A stretch of 64,000 nt of DNA from Eupeodes corollae. Lineage: Eukaryota; Arthropoda; Insecta; Diptera; Syrphidae. The translations under genes were made by a program, and so were the position numbers. Of the stretch, positions 32,296 to 45,380 are shown in pieces. The DNA lies in contig NC_079149.1 in NCBI RefSeq assembly GCF_945859685.1, positions 9,893,118 through 9,957,117 of the forward strand, in the 5' to 3' direction. The first letter of the stretch is position 1, and each line of letters begins with the position of its first letter. Under the pieces are notes generated by a model, which worked only from the letters and a program-made list of their open reading frames with translations, was not told the DNA's origin and ran no database searches.

Positions 32296-34186
32296 TACTT
32301 ACTTACTTAAGGTGGCGCTACAGTCCTGTGTGAACTAGGGCCTCACCCAACAAACTTCTCCATCTAGCTCGGTCCCTAGCTAGATGTCTCCAGTTTCGCG
32401 CTCCAGAAGTGGTCCTTCCATATCCTCAGCATTGACTGCGGTTCCAATATGATGTTTCCACTTTCGTCTTTGCAGCCTTCGGTTCTAGGTTTATGTACCT
32501 GTGAATTTCGTTTCACCTGTTCATAAAACTTTCGAAACTTATTTCTGCTTTTATACCTCTCAACATATTCGAACGCACGCTTCTCATGCCCTCTCTTTTT
32601 CCTTCTGAGAATTCGGCGTTCCTCTCGCCTCTTCTGCTCATAGAGCTCATGAGCAGCTCTCGTCTTTTTATGCAACACAGCTTTGCATGCCTGTTGTTTG
32701 GGTGCATTTGCCGACATTCCTCATCAAACCAGAGGTTCCTTGTTGGTGGCTGCTTGAAACCCAGCACATCAGAGGCGGCTTCTCTGATTGCATCTTGGCA
32801 CTGTTGCCACTGGTTTTCGATACATTGTGTTGGCGGCAGAGAACTTCGAGAGAGGTTACTTGAACTTGGTCGGAAAAGGATTTGGCGATCTCTGGCGATT
32901 GTAGCCGTTCGACCTTGGCTACAACGAGGTAGTGGTCCGAGTCGATGTTAGCTCCTCGGAAAGTTCGTACATCCATGATGCTGGAAGCGTGTCTAGCGTC
33001 GATCGCAATATGGTCAATCTGGTTGACGGTAGATCGATCTGGAGAAGTCCAAGTACCTTTGTGGATGTTGAGGTGTGGAAAACACGTACTTTCTACCATG
33101 ACGTTTCGCCCCGCAGCAAAATCTATGAGCCTGAATCCATTGTCGGAAGTGTTGTCGTGCAGGCTGTTCTTCCCGATTATTCCACCAAAGATGTCTTCCC
33201 TTCCTAGCTTGGCATTAAAATCACCCAGGACTATTTTAATATCGTAGCTAGGACACTGCTCATATGTTTTGTCTAGGAGCTCAAAGAACATATCTTTGGT
33301 GTTGTCATCTTTCTCTTCTGTGGGGGCGTGCGCGCATATCAGGCTAATGTTGTCAAATTTAGCCTTGATGCGTATGGTCATGTGGCGCTCATTGATGCAC
33401 CTTAAGCTCAAGACTTCTTGCCTAAGTCTGGCTCCTATGACGAAGCCGCATCCAAATAAGCGCTGTTGGTTTTCGTGGTAGCAGTCACCATAGTAAATAT
33501 CGCAGTTTTTCATCCTCTTTTTGCCCGGCCCATCCCATCGTATTTCCTGGATGGCGATGATATCTGCTTGATATCGTTCTAGGGCCTCCGCTAATTCTTC
33601 GGCCGCACGTGGTCTGTTAAGGGACCTAACATTCCACGTGCATATCCGAAGTTCGTTGTCCTTTATTCGTTTGCGTTGGTTGTCAACAGTAAATCCGTCC
33701 GTATCCGAGGCTTGTTGGTGCTTCGCAACTATGAAAGCTTTTACGTGGCCAGGAAGTCACCCCTACGCACAACCCCCAACCTGGAGGGCCAGATCTTTAG
33801 TATAACTGCAAGGATGGGGAGCCGGATAAAACAGCTCCTTATAGCCCTGGGCTCCGAATAAGTCGAAGAACCCCTATAAGGTGTTCACTAAGTAGTTCAA
33901 CATTACTGGAACTGTAGACGCCACCGTTGATTCCATCTCGGGAATTCCTCCGCTGCCGTCTGGATAAGGAGAGGTACCTTAGTGGAAACACCTCTCCCCA
34001 CCTCTCTCGTTTGCTGCCCCAAACAACTTTCCACTGGGGTTGGAAACCAATCTACAGTTGAGGTACTAGGCACCCGATGTTCACCACGGGGAGGTGAGAG
34101 TACGAGTTGATAGACAGAGGTTGGTTTTAAGAAAAACCTGTGGACGCTTGTGTCCTCTTGAATATCTACCATTTGAACATCAGTTC
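32296..34186 (-). mobile_element. RTE-type retrotransposon, copy 2, RT precisely deleted
   Basis: The 5' end at about 34186 matches copy 1's start, and the 3' end has the same GTGAACTAGGGCC UTR followed by TTAAG(TAAG)n. At 32400 the sequence jumps from the point matching 25827 of copy 1 directly to the point matching about 27149, removing about 1.3 kb with the whole RT. The endonuclease is well preserved. No TSD could be identified with confidence. Confidence 0.88.
32668..33756 (-). pseudogene. RTE copy 2 endonuclease open frame (362 codons)
   Basis: The frame is open from 33756 to the stop at 32668; the first Met is at 33513, so upstream residues lack an obvious start. It contains CTWNVRSLNRPRA, DIIAIQEIRWDGPGKKR, CGFVIGARLRQEVLS, LICAHAPTEEKDD, IKIVLGDFNAKLGRE, NQIDHIAIDARH and NIDSDHYLVVAKV. 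This is a complete APE-like endonuclease with its Glu, Asp/Asn and SDH catalytic residues. It then runs past a shift into spacer sequence. With RT gone it cannot retrotranspose by itself, but the nuclease domain looks intact. Confidence 0.8.
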
Positions 34187-37100
34187 GATAATTGCAAGAC
34201 CAAATTTAAGTTTTGTTTGTTGCAGAAATATTAATGAACATTTCTTTTTAAGGGACTATGTTAGAGTTCAAATTTTGTTTGTATTTAGATTTTGGAATAG
34301 AGATTTGAGGGAACCATGTTTTAAAAATAAGTTGCTTTGTGTAAAGTGTAAGGAATAGAAATAGGCAATATGGTTACACACAATACCAAATAAATGAGTG
34401 CAATAAATATAATTATTGTTATTATTTTATTAATCATATATAAATGTACAAATTAATATTCTTTAGACTAACAGCGTTAGCATACAGGGATTTCTGCTGC
34501 AACAGCAATAAATAGATTTAAGTAACTTTTTTTATTCCAGTATGGGGAAACCGAACACCCAATAAAAAAAAAACGGCAAACGCGTCGAAAACCACATTTT
34601 TTGACTAAATAATGTTATCTTCTATGCTTACGCATAAAATTACGAATGTTATAGCATAATGTGACATTTTACAATGTGAATAAAATAAATAGTGCTAAAA
34701 TTGTTTCTAAAAAGTTGATGAAGGTTAGCCTAAGCGGAAATTTCTTTAATGAACATACCTAAAATATTATTGGCTTTCTCAAAAATATTTGTCTACGCTA
34801 ACCTCTGCTTCAATCTGAAAACCATTGTTTATGTATATGTTCTTTTATGTTCTGCATTTATAAAATGTAATCTACGGTAGTATTTATTATATTAAGAAAA
34901 AAAATAGATCCGGAAAATGTATTTGTTTTCATTATTAGCAGCATTTTTACTAAACATACCCTTCAAACAATGATGCGTAAACTTGAACTTTGGTAACTAA
35001 ACATTTTTAAGGAAATAATGAAAATTATATTTTGCGTTAAACTGTGGGAATTCACTAAAAAACTTCTGTACGTCAACAATAAACATTCATGTCGATTACA
35101 TTATCTATTGAATGAGTTGTGCACGAATTCGGAACGATTTTTTGAAGTTTTCATTTTCTGATAAACGTCAAAATTTGCATTTTATTTGCTCTGTATTTAT
35201 TTAACAGGTAAGCTATAATCGTTCTGAATATTTTTTTTAAACATTGGCGTTCCTTTGATGTATAATTTTTTTTATAGAAAATACATGTATGTATTCCATC
35301 AATGAAGAATGTTATGGATAAGGTATTTTTCAATTATAACTCTTCTTTTAAATTTAATATTTATTAATCAAAATGGAATTGAAAAATAGTTGCAATAAAA
35401 AAACAAACTATAAATATACTTAAATTAATTAAACTGATACAGATTTTAATTACTTGCAAAAAAAAAATTTAACGAAAATTTATTAGAATTCAATAAATTG
35501 CGCTCGCACCCTTAACTTGATGGTTCTTCGAACGCATCTTTGATACAATAATCCGAAGGTAATTATGAAATTTAAAGAACTTCGTAGTGATTGCTGCAAA
35601 TAAGTGAATTAATTATATTAAACTGATGTTGAACACGCTTTTTTCAAGACAAAAATGTACATTGGTTCGCTATCAACAAAATGACTGCAAAACTAAAGCT
35701 TGAAACTCACTTTTTAAAAAAATTATAAAAAAATCTGGAAAAAAAATGATTAACCTCCCCATTTTGTTTTTGCTTTGCAAAGTGCCGCTAGCCCACGGCA
35801 ACCTTTTTTTGTTGTTTGTTTTCACATATATTCATGGACTAATTGTCAAAATTACAAATACAACAATGTAAACAAGCGGGGTTTGGAGATTGAACCGTAC
35901 GAAAGATTCCGATCTTGGTAAATGGAGAATTTAGTCTTGAATTGATTATTATGGAGCATTCACTTACTCGTGTAACTTATTTTTTCTCAAAGAAATGAGT
36001 CTAAAGATGTTTAATTACAAGAGTAGATCAGTTGTTTTCATCTTTTTCGAGAAATAACACGGTGAGTTGTAACTTGAAAATTGTCAAAGATGACAGCTGT
36101 CAAAATATCAAGCTGTTTAAAATTGAATTTCTGATTGAAAGACCCGACACCTTTTAATTTCCGTGTATAATTCTCATATATTTTGCGATCTTAGCAAACT
36201 TTTAAATGAGTCTGGTAACAAGATTGTCGAACATTGACATTTTTTAGCTGAATTCGACTTTTAATTTCCGCCAACTCAATGGATTGTTTAAAAAAAGTGA
36301 TGTTATTTAATCTGTCTTCGAAAGTGATAAAAAAATTTAATATATGAAGCTCCTAGCCAAAGTTAAGCTTTGTAGGATTTTGTATATTTTCATAGGTATC
36401 GAAAGTAGTATAATGGTAAGATAGTACTCTTGCGGCTGCACTGATAGACATATATAACAGCCTTAATCGTGGGACTCAATTTTTCGCATTCTGATGAAAA
36501 TATCCAGATAAGATACTTAAAAACGTTTAAACATCTAAATTTGCATTTTTTTTGAGATAATTTTAACCATGAAACGTTACGTTATTTTAACACGTAACAT
36601 GCTCCATTTTTAACTAAGTTTTAACAATATAAAAATATTCGTATCTGACAATGTCATCGTTAAGATTCAGCTATAAATATCAAGTCCTTAGTATATTATA
36701 ATGTCATTATTAATAAATATACGTATTTTCTGAATCCCGGAAATAGTCTAGGTAGCATACGTACAATATCGTTAAACCATTTATAAAATACACACCTTAT
36801 TTATTTTGTTGTTTTTAATTATTTTCTAATTGCAATTGTGGTTAAGTAAACGATATATAAATATTGAAAGATGTTGTTTTCTGAACAAGAAATAAAAAAA
36901 AAAGAAAACAAAAACAAAAGATCTGGTATATTTCCATACTGAAGAATACTTCGCGTAAATAAAAATAAATCAACAAAAACACAGTAAACCGCCTCCAAGT
37001 TCACAACATTATAGATCAACAGGCTCATAATACTTCTATCATTATTATTACTACTTTTTTTTAAGTCTATAGTGACGCTTTACTTAAGAAAATACATTTA

Positions 37101-38102
37101 ATTGAGCGTAACAATGTGGTTTGCAAAACAATTTATACTACCATAATAAAGATAGATATATTTAGATACCTTTTTAAAAACAGTAAACATCTGCTTTTGA
37201 ATTGAATTTTGAAGTTTAATCTCTGATTTTCTGGAGTTTCTTTTTTTAAAGAAATGTTTTATTTTTAAATTGTTCAATGTGCATTTTCATTGTTTATTTA
37301 TTAATAGAACTCAGTCACTAGGTGAAGGTTTTTGCAACAAGGAGTTCATTTAGAACAGCCTTGTTGTTTTGACAGCTGTCATAGTTTGACATTTGACAAA
37401 TAAGAATGCATTACTTGCACACCAACCACTGACCAACGACTGTAGAATTGATGAATAAATGTGATTTTAAACAATTTATAAACCATTTTATGCAAATTAT
37501 AAAAAAAGGGAGAAATATAGCTTAAGGTAGTAAAATTACATTTTTCATTGCCAAAATAAGAGAATTTTCACTTTGATTGTATCGAACTGTCAAACTCAAT
37601 TCGTGTTCCACATACTATCCACATTTCAACGAATACAATGGGCAAGTTCAGGCGACATAAGGGACTTGTAAATTAAGGCAAGTTTCTAGTATCTAGTTGA
37701 CCAGCTGCTAAAAAATTGCCTTCCAACTTTATTGGAAAGTTGACTGGAAATGGTAAGTTAGTCAACAAAAATCTCCCTAACTACCAAGTCAAGTGAACAA
37801 AATGACAGTTGATCATGTTTTTCATTCCACTGGGAGCTAAACTTTATTACTCTTTGATTTATGTATTTATTTCTTGCAATACTTCATTTAATGCTTTTTG
37901 TATAAGTGTTCCTTGTCAATTTAGAAAAGAAATAACTAATATATCTTTACAATACAAAATTCAAATCGTGATGGACTTGTAGCTTGCCTGAGGACTGTTT
38001 TGTAGACAATAATTTCGTTGGTACTTTTTGTACAATGAACTTAAAGTAGAGGTTTGCGAAGTAAAGTTCCGAATTTGAAATGCATGACAGGTAAAAAACT
38101 AA
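34187..38102. other. AT-rich DNA without genes
   Basis: No coding exon recognised. A short repeat containing TGACAGCTGTCA occurs at 36091-36102 and 37370-37381. A weak tRNA-like string at 36400-36480 was considered and rejected. Confidence 0.5.
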
Positions 38103-39260
38103 CTAGTTCTTACTTACTTAAGATTGCGTTACATTCCTGTGTGAACTAGGGCCTCACCCAACAAACATGACCATCTAGCTCTGTCCCTAGCTAGATGCCT
38201 CCAGTTTCGAGCTCTAAGTTGGGTGAGGTCACTTTCATCTTCTCCTCAACTCCCCTTCGATGCATACGGGACCGTAGATCACACGAAGAACTTTTCTCTC
38301 GAACCGACCCTAGGTGCTTCCATCTGCTTTTGTCATAGTCCATGCTTCTGCACCGTATAGCAGGACGGGGATGATTAGGGTCTTATATAGATACACTAAG
38401 GTCTCTCGAGAGAGGACTTACTACTCAATTGCTTTCTTAGTCCAAAGAAACAGCGGTTAGCAAGATTTATTTTGCATTTGATCTCAGCGCTGGTGTTGTT
38501 TTCTGTGTTTACAGCGGAGCCTAGGTAGACGAAGTCCTTTGACTACCTCAAAGTTACGTCTGTCGATGGTGATGTTTTGACCAAGACGACGGTGTTGTAT
38601 GTCCTTTCTTGACGACAACATGTACTTTGTTTCGCCTAAATACTCGAAAAAGCCCCATTGACATCACGCTGAGTTCTTCCGATTATGTCAATGTCATCAG
38701 CATATGCTAGTAATTGGACAGACTTTTGAAAGGTAGTGCCTCTAGTGTTGACGTGTGAGCTCTGCACTATTCTTTCAAGCACGATGTTAAAAAAATCGTA
38801 TGGCAGCGCATCACCTTGTCTTAAACCTTTTTTGACATCGAAAGGTTCTGTTAAGTTGTTTCCAACCTTTTTGGAGCAGCGTGAATTCTTCATGGTCATC
38901 CTGCACAAACAGACGAGTTTGGCAGGGATGCCAAAACTAGACATGGCTCTATACAGCTCGTCCCTATAAATGCTGTCATATGCGGTCTTGAAATTGATAA
39001 AAAGATGGTTTGGTGTTCTTGAGTTTTTCCAGCATCTGCCGTAATGTGAATATTTGATCAACTGTGGACTTTCCTGGTCTAAAACCACATTGATAAGGAT
39101 AAGGGCATTCAAGCCATCCGCTCCAGCGGCTTTATTAGACTTCAGCTTAGATATGGCAATCTTTACTTTGTCTAAGTCGGGAGGATGGGATTGTTGGCTT
39201 TCGTCGTCTTTGTTGAATGGATCATCCTGCCTGACGGCGGAATTCAGTTCGTCGTCGCCA
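38103..39260 (-). mobile_element. RTE-type retrotransposon, copy 3, 5'-truncated RT half
   Basis: The minus strand starts in the EN-RT spacer (DELNSAVRQDDPF). It continues with KLKSNKAAGADGLNA, then a deletion of about 0.25 kb joins to GFRP-like sequence, INFKTAYDSIYRDELYRAM, DVKKGLRQGDALPYDFF and the catalytic YADDIDIIGRTQRD. The RT frame is open for about 230 codons (39328-38636) and stops soon after. The 3' UTR matches copies 1 and 2, and the same TAAGTAAGAACTAG tail as copy 2 ends it. Confidence 0.88.
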
Positions 39261-40294
39261 AAATCAACAATTTTCCTCCTTAAAGTACCCATGCAGTAAA
39301 ACGTCAAAATAAAACTATTCTTTTGCATATAATACTTAATTTTAATTATCGTCAGTTAATCTTTTAGCTGTCAATATGTTCATATGCATTTAGCTCGCTA
39401 TTTGGGACGCTGCCACTTTTGAAGCTGCCACCATTTGACATATGACAAGTAAGAGAATAGTGAATTGTTTTGCAGTTACAAGGTTTTGATGGAACAATTT
39501 CCTGATCAAATTATTTCTTTCGGGCACGTAAAAGGATTATTAAACTATCATTTCGATTCAAGATAATAAAATTTGTAAAGTTTTCAAGGACATGCAACTG
39601 CAAATGTGTGATTGGTCATGGACATTTTTAAATAATTTGCTCTTATGAACTTCCAAGAAAAACATTTGAAAAATTGGATAATTGAAACCCATTTCCCTGC
39701 AGTTTTATGTGGCTCTTCGGTGTTTAATAGATAATAATTTGTAATTAAACCTCTTTATTTGTTAAAAAGCAAATTTCACAAGTTTTAGAAATGTGTGGTT
39801 AAGTTATTGCGTTTTTCGTCGTTGTTTTAAGTTTATCTTATTTTATGATTACGACAAGACCTTTACACCAGATAACCATTTGTTTATTAAAATTGTGTGT
39901 AGACAACAACTTAAGCAGAGTCGATAATGTGTTTGGGGTATAAGGTATGGAATGCCTTAATGTTTATGATATCAAGTTAGCTTTCCCTTATCTGTTTTTC
40001 TTGCTAAGATTGTGGATTGCTTCGCTTGATGTATAGGCTATTTTAATTACGATATTTTGCATTCAATTTCGTTAGCTTTATAATTTTATAGTCAATTTAT
40101 TTAGAATTTCATCATTTGTTTTCCAAAACATTCGTAATAAGATGTCTTGTATTTTTTTTTAAATTTGAACAAATGGTTAGAAACAGTCTTTCTGTGAAAT
40201 TTTATGGGTTAAAATATTCACCGCAAATTGTGAGAATACAACAAATTGTTATTAATATTTTGTTAAAGTAAGTGCGCTTTTTTTGTTATTCCGC
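39261..40294. other. AT-rich DNA with a short dispersed repeat
   Basis: 39405-39455 shares the TTTTGAAGCTG(C/T)CA and TTTGACATNTGACAA words with 37370-37400 (+) and 62862-62915 (-). No gene seen. Confidence 0.5.
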
Positions 40295-41395
40295 ATATAG
40301 TCCAGTGAGAAATTGCCAGCATAACGATCAGCAAGAGCCAGATTTTTGTATTTAAAATTGGTACACCTGGAGGAAGATCTGTCAAAATAATTATAAAAAA
40401 TACACAAATAGAAGGAAATTTTGTAAACATAAACTTAGCAAAAAAATAAAACTAAAACTAATAAAATGGACAATTTTCAAGATGAAATGTTAAGAAAACA
40501 TCTGGAAATCGAGATTCTATAAAAAAAAGTTCATTTAACAATTGCTTGAAGAAGGAGGTTTGTTCGTAGACTGCTACATTAAAATGTGGTGTTGAAGCGA
40601 GCTTGAAGCTTGCCTCAATTCTTTATATACCTGAACCAAGTTGAAATGGGCTTGATTCGCCTCGGGCGGGGATTGGAGCCGAGTTAAAATTTGCGAAGAA
40701 AAACCTGTGTGGAAGAGTTGGTTTTACAGATAATGCGCTATGGTCTGTTTATTTGCATGTTTGTGTACAAAAATATAGTTTTAGTTTAATCAAAATAAAG
40801 AAAAAAAAATTGCACATGGAGTCGGTAGCATATTCTTACATGGTTCTGAACTATTCATTTTTTCATTGTTTAACACGAATCAAACTATCACTTGCACTTC
40901 AAAAGAAACATCGAAACACCATTTGCATTTAAGAAAGTGCTGTCAAACTTAATCATTTTTTAAATCTCCTTGTGCGGTGGAAACACCAAAAAGATTCATT
41001 TAATCTAAACTGAGATAAACTTTTGGAGGAAACATAGCAAAACTCAATTATCTTTTTCATTGTTTTCTCTTGCAAAATAAGCAAAGTTAGTCAATTTTCA
41101 TTAACAAAACTAAATAATATCAATGGTAATAGATTGATTTTTTCCCCAATGGAAAACATATGATTCCAAATGCACAACTACTCAACGAACACAGCCATCG
41201 AGATACAAATGCAATATCAATCGTACCAACATTTGAGAACGAAATCACATAAGATACATTCGAGACTCGCATAAATGTCATAGTTTATTCTACATTAACT
41301 TTTATCGGTAGTATTCATACTACGGATATTGTTTTTGTTATTCGCATGAAATCCGAATTTCAACAAAACACGGGTATAGTTAAAATTGAAGAACA
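40295..41395 (+). repeat. Left arm of a ~1-kb inverted repeat pair
   Basis: It matches the reverse complement of 44420-45380 along nearly its length. Landmarks include TTTGTTCGTAGACTNCTACN, GTGGTGTTGAAGC, GAAGAAAAACCTGTGT, GGAATCATATG(T)TT and CACGGGTA. The left arm has about 0.13 kb near 41200-41330 that the right arm lacks. No credible protein is encoded. Confidence 0.85.
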
Positions 41396-41566
41396 AAAAT
41401 CTCTTACAAACACAATGTATGTGTTTTCATACATGCCTGATTTGTTATCCATGTTCACAAAAAAGGCCCTAAAGGAAGACTTATTAAGTATTCAAAAAAA
41501 TGATTTAAAAGCATCTTGAACGGTATTTTATGTTTTCATTGCAAAGAATCAAGTTGACTTAATCTC

Positions 41567-42470
41567 AAATCTCAAGGGACAAAATATCCCATAGACTTAT
41601 ATGCTTTAAGCTTTCTACTCTTGACTTTGAACCGGATTTGTTGCAATGAATTTCTTCTTACCTAAAAAGCCGTGTATATGATGTTTCCTACAGTAGCTCT
41701 CTCTCTGACCCTTTTTTCGCTTCCTCTGATGTACCACAAGGTAGACAATTAGGTTCTCTCCTTTTTATCCTCACCATTTATGACATGGAGTTGATTTCTA
41801 ATTATTACTTCATCTCGAACGTTTTCAGTCAAGTTTTAAAAAAATGCTAAGATCTAAATATAAAAAAATATCAGTAAACTAGCTTTTCACAAAAGTGAGT
41901 TTAGACTTCACCCCGTCAATACTATCTTCATTCCCAAACCATTCCTTCTGTTGAGGTTATTCGCAACCTTAGGCGATTATGTGACCGATAAAGCACTCGG
42001 TTTTGTAAAACCCTGGTCAAAGGCTTTTGCACACCTACGTTACCCAATCTCTCCTACATCACCTTTGTCCGTCTCATCCTTAAATATGCCAATTAAGTAT
42101 GGCGTACATATTTCAAGAATTAAAAGCATTCAAAGACGTTTTCCTTCGATTAATTAATTAATTAATCTCAAGATTCTGAAAGTTCGTAAAACGATATCTG
42201 CCCTCTTGTTCATCGTCTGCTTTCTGTATCTATTAACAATATATTTACAACTCTATCTTCCTTAACATAAACCCCCATAATGTGAGGTATACAAACCTCT
42301 TATTTTCTTCCTATCCCCCAACCTATTATGGTCCATTACACGCATGCTTCGGAATATCAATTTAAATGGAAACTTTCTTAATTTCAAAGTAAACACTTCT
42401 TGCCCAAGCCATCGATTTCAAAACTGTCCCTCTCATCAGTTGTTTTTAAGTTAGATTAGGTTTATAACTT
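41567..42470 (+). mobile_element. Jockey-like retrotransposon relic, copy J2-b
   Basis: Plus-strand remnants in broken frames: a weak LLQWISSYLKSRVYDVSY, then SDVPQGRQLGSLLFILTIYD (RT motif B' region), later VKPWSKAFAH, VHISRIKSIQRRF and LKVRKTISALLFIVCFL, in the order seen in J2-a. The catalytic FADD is lost. It lies between the two arms of the inverted repeat. Confidence 0.75.
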
Positions 42471-44083
42471 TAATTAAGCCCAATAAATTTTGGTTTGCCC
42501 AGAAAAAAACTCCTTTCTCACTAAAATTCACGTCATTAACCTGTGAACATATTTTCAAAATTAACAACTTTTCAAACCTTATAATTAATATTATTTGCTT
42601 GTTTTGAATAAGTGATTCAGTTCAGCAATCTCGTAATACTCGTATATCCATTTCATACTACGATTAGCACGAGCACGCTTATCAAAAGTTAAATGACTCA
42701 AAACTCGTTACCATAACGATTATCGTCTATCTTTAAGTTGTGAGAACATTGTTCAAAGTGTATCTAAGCTTTCAAAGCTTAATATTCATTATTTACGAGT
42801 TCATTATTCTACATAAGTGTATCCAAGCCTAAAGTGAACTGTATCATCATTGTTTATTTTCTCATATTTAAAAATTCTGCTACAGCCTTTAACAACAAAA
42901 AGCTGATGGTTTTCTCCATAAGCAAGTTCAGTTCTACGAGTATAGAAAATCCCACATAGATACTTTTAGTTCTACTGAGGCATTTGCAACTTAATTTACA
43001 AACATGTGGAAAAAACCTTTTAGTTGTTATGGACAAATGATGGTGGGAAATGCATCGAAGCCTTCTGAGGTGTTACAATTACACCATCAATGGAAACACC
43101 TTTTGTCTATATTCAAATGTGTAACAAATAAAAATGTTTACTATTTTTACGTTTACGTTTGAAAGGGAAACCCCACTTGACAAACACAAAAATCAAAACA
43201 AATCGTTAAGAGTTTTAGCCAAACTTGATATCGAGTTGATTGACTTTTGAAAGCAAAGAACCTTCATATTGAAACTATTTAATTAATGTGAAGACTTTGT
43301 GGACTTTGTTAATAATTTGGTATTGCATCATTATAAAAATATATAAATAAAAAGGGGATCGTTTGATGAAGAGCAAGCGCATTATAGACATTTTTATTTT
43401 TCTTATTTGATTAATTTGCTCGAGTGATACTCAACTCGTGTGCTAATAAGTTATAAGAGAGTGTTATTTTTAAAGATACAATAAGCGTCGCGTCGGTCGT
43501 TGCGTTGCGTACTATGTGATGTTCGAGAACACTAGCAAAGCAATTAAAAATTAAAATATTTGAATGAATCTATAAATTAAAGTATGTGAGTATTTGCGAT
43601 TCACGCTCTTCATTAAATACCACAAGTATAAATTTAATTCTTTACTGTTTCGTTTGTTTGATTTGTTAGCTAATAGTTTTAATTACACTAATTTACATGA
43701 CTCCGCACCGCATGCATCGAAGATATTTTATAAATTTACTATTAAATAAATATTAGCGTTAATTGGTTTAAAATACTCAAGTACGTCAGTTTTTGGCCTT
43801 AAGCTATAATATTTCTATAATTAGGTTTATGAAATGCAAGAACTACGAATTTTTTTTCAAGACTTACAAATCACATTGAAAGCTTCGTACTTACGGTAGT
43901 GGGAAAGTGTTTGTAATTTTATTTATTTCTTCCGCAAGTTTTGACAGTGAGCAATAGTGCGAAATATTTAAAACTTTTCACATGTTAACACGTTATTTGT
44001 AAGCTTAGGAATAATTCAAGAAGACATTCTCACAGTGCAGGCTATGCTCTTTTTAATTTCTAATAAATGGAAACTATTGTATC
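42471..44083. other. AT-rich DNA; weak candidate untranslated exon near 43.45-43.57 kb
   Basis: 43488-43512 is unusually GC-rich (GCGTCGCGTCGGTCGTTGCG). A good 5' splice site form GTATGTGAGT follows at about 43581. This resembles an insect 5' UTR exon on the plus strand, but no coding exon was found to join it. Otherwise featureless. Confidence 0.3.
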
Positions 44084-44430
44084 GGTCTAATTTGTCCTGT
44101 TGGAAATTTTGACATTTCCAAGTCCAAGTTACAGGTTCCCTAAATTCATGATTTTTTTTTGGCGATATCAGTTTAAAGTCTGTTCAGTAGGTATGTTTCA
44201 CGGACAAAAAATTAAATTACAATTAAATTACAATCAAAGCCATTAATTTTTCATTCATATTTAAAAATCTAATTGGAAGTTAATTTTCTACTAAAATGTT
44301 TTAAGAAAAAAGAATTTTAGGTTATTTCCACTTTTAGAAAAGATTTTTGGTTAAACATTAAAAAAAAGAGGCTGGAATGCGCTTCACGCTGATAACTTCT
44401 TATATCCGTGCCCAGCTGTCCATTTCTCTA
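44084..44430. repeat. DR-1-like relics
   Basis: 44084-44150 (+) resembles the DR-1 start (GGTCTAATTTGTC, then TTTTGACATTTCCAAG). 44362-44400, read in reverse, is the DR-1 end (GAAGTTATCAGCGTGAAGCG then CATTCCAGCCTC). They lie in opposite orientations and look like two truncated copies. Confidence 0.55.
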
Positions 44431-45380
44431 AAACTACCCGTGTTTTGTTATAAAATTTATCCACAGTATAGTAGGATGATAGGATAATGCGAATAACTAA
44501 ATATCTCGATGGCTGTGTTCGTTGAGTAGTTGTGCATTTGGAATCATATGTTTTCTATTGGGGAAAAAATCAATCTATTACTGTTGATATTATTTATTTT
44601 TGTTTATGAAAATGGATTATCTGGGCTTATTTTGCAAGAATAGAAAAGTTAATTAAGTTTTGCTATGTTTCCACTTAAGTTTTATCCTTCGCACAAGAAG
44701 ATTTAAAAATGATTAAGTTTGACAGCACTTTCTAAAATGCAAATGGTGTTTCAATGTTTCGATGGAGTACAAGTGAGATAGTTTAATTCATGTTAAACAA
44801 TGAAGAACTGCTACCTTCTTCATGTGCACTTTGTTTTTTAATTTCATTGAAACAAATTTTGTACACAAACATGCAAATAAACTGACCATATAATGCATTG
44901 CCTATAAAACCAACTCCTAAACACAGGTTTTTCTTCATAAATCTTGACTGGACTCCAAGCCTCGACCGAAATCGAGTCGAATCAAGCTCATTTCAACACG
45001 ATTGAGGTATAAAAAGAATTGAGGCGAGCTTCAAGCTGGCTTCAACACCACATGTTAAGGTAGTAGTCTACGAACAAACCCCCTTGTTGAAGTTTTTATT
45101 TTATGTCAAAGCTGCAATTGTCAAATTTACTTTTTTTATAGAATATCAATTCCCAGATGTTTTCTTAACATTTCTTCTTGAAAATTGTCCATTTTATTAG
45201 TTTTATTTAGTTTTTTTTTTGCTGAAGTTAATTTTAACTTTTAATTTGCACAGAACTTTCTTCTATTTGTGTGTTTTCTTATTATTATTCTGACAGGCCT
45301 TCTTTCAGTTGTGCCAATTTTTAAATACAAAAATGTGGTTTCTGTCGATGAGTTTTTTTTTGGGAATTTTCTAATATACT
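44420..45380 (-). repeat. Right arm of the ~1-kb inverted repeat pair
   Basis: Reverse complement of 40295-41395 with point differences and small indels. In the best stretch (44925-45090 against 40550-40720) I estimate by eye about 85 percent identity. The arms are separated by about 3.0 kb. Confidence 0.85.

Noticed and set aside
36400..36480. tRNA-like string (TAGTATAATGGTAAGA resembling an A box, GGGACTCAATT resembling a B box)
   Set aside because: The acceptor and T stems do not pair and the B box is poor; at best a decayed tRNA-derived fragment.
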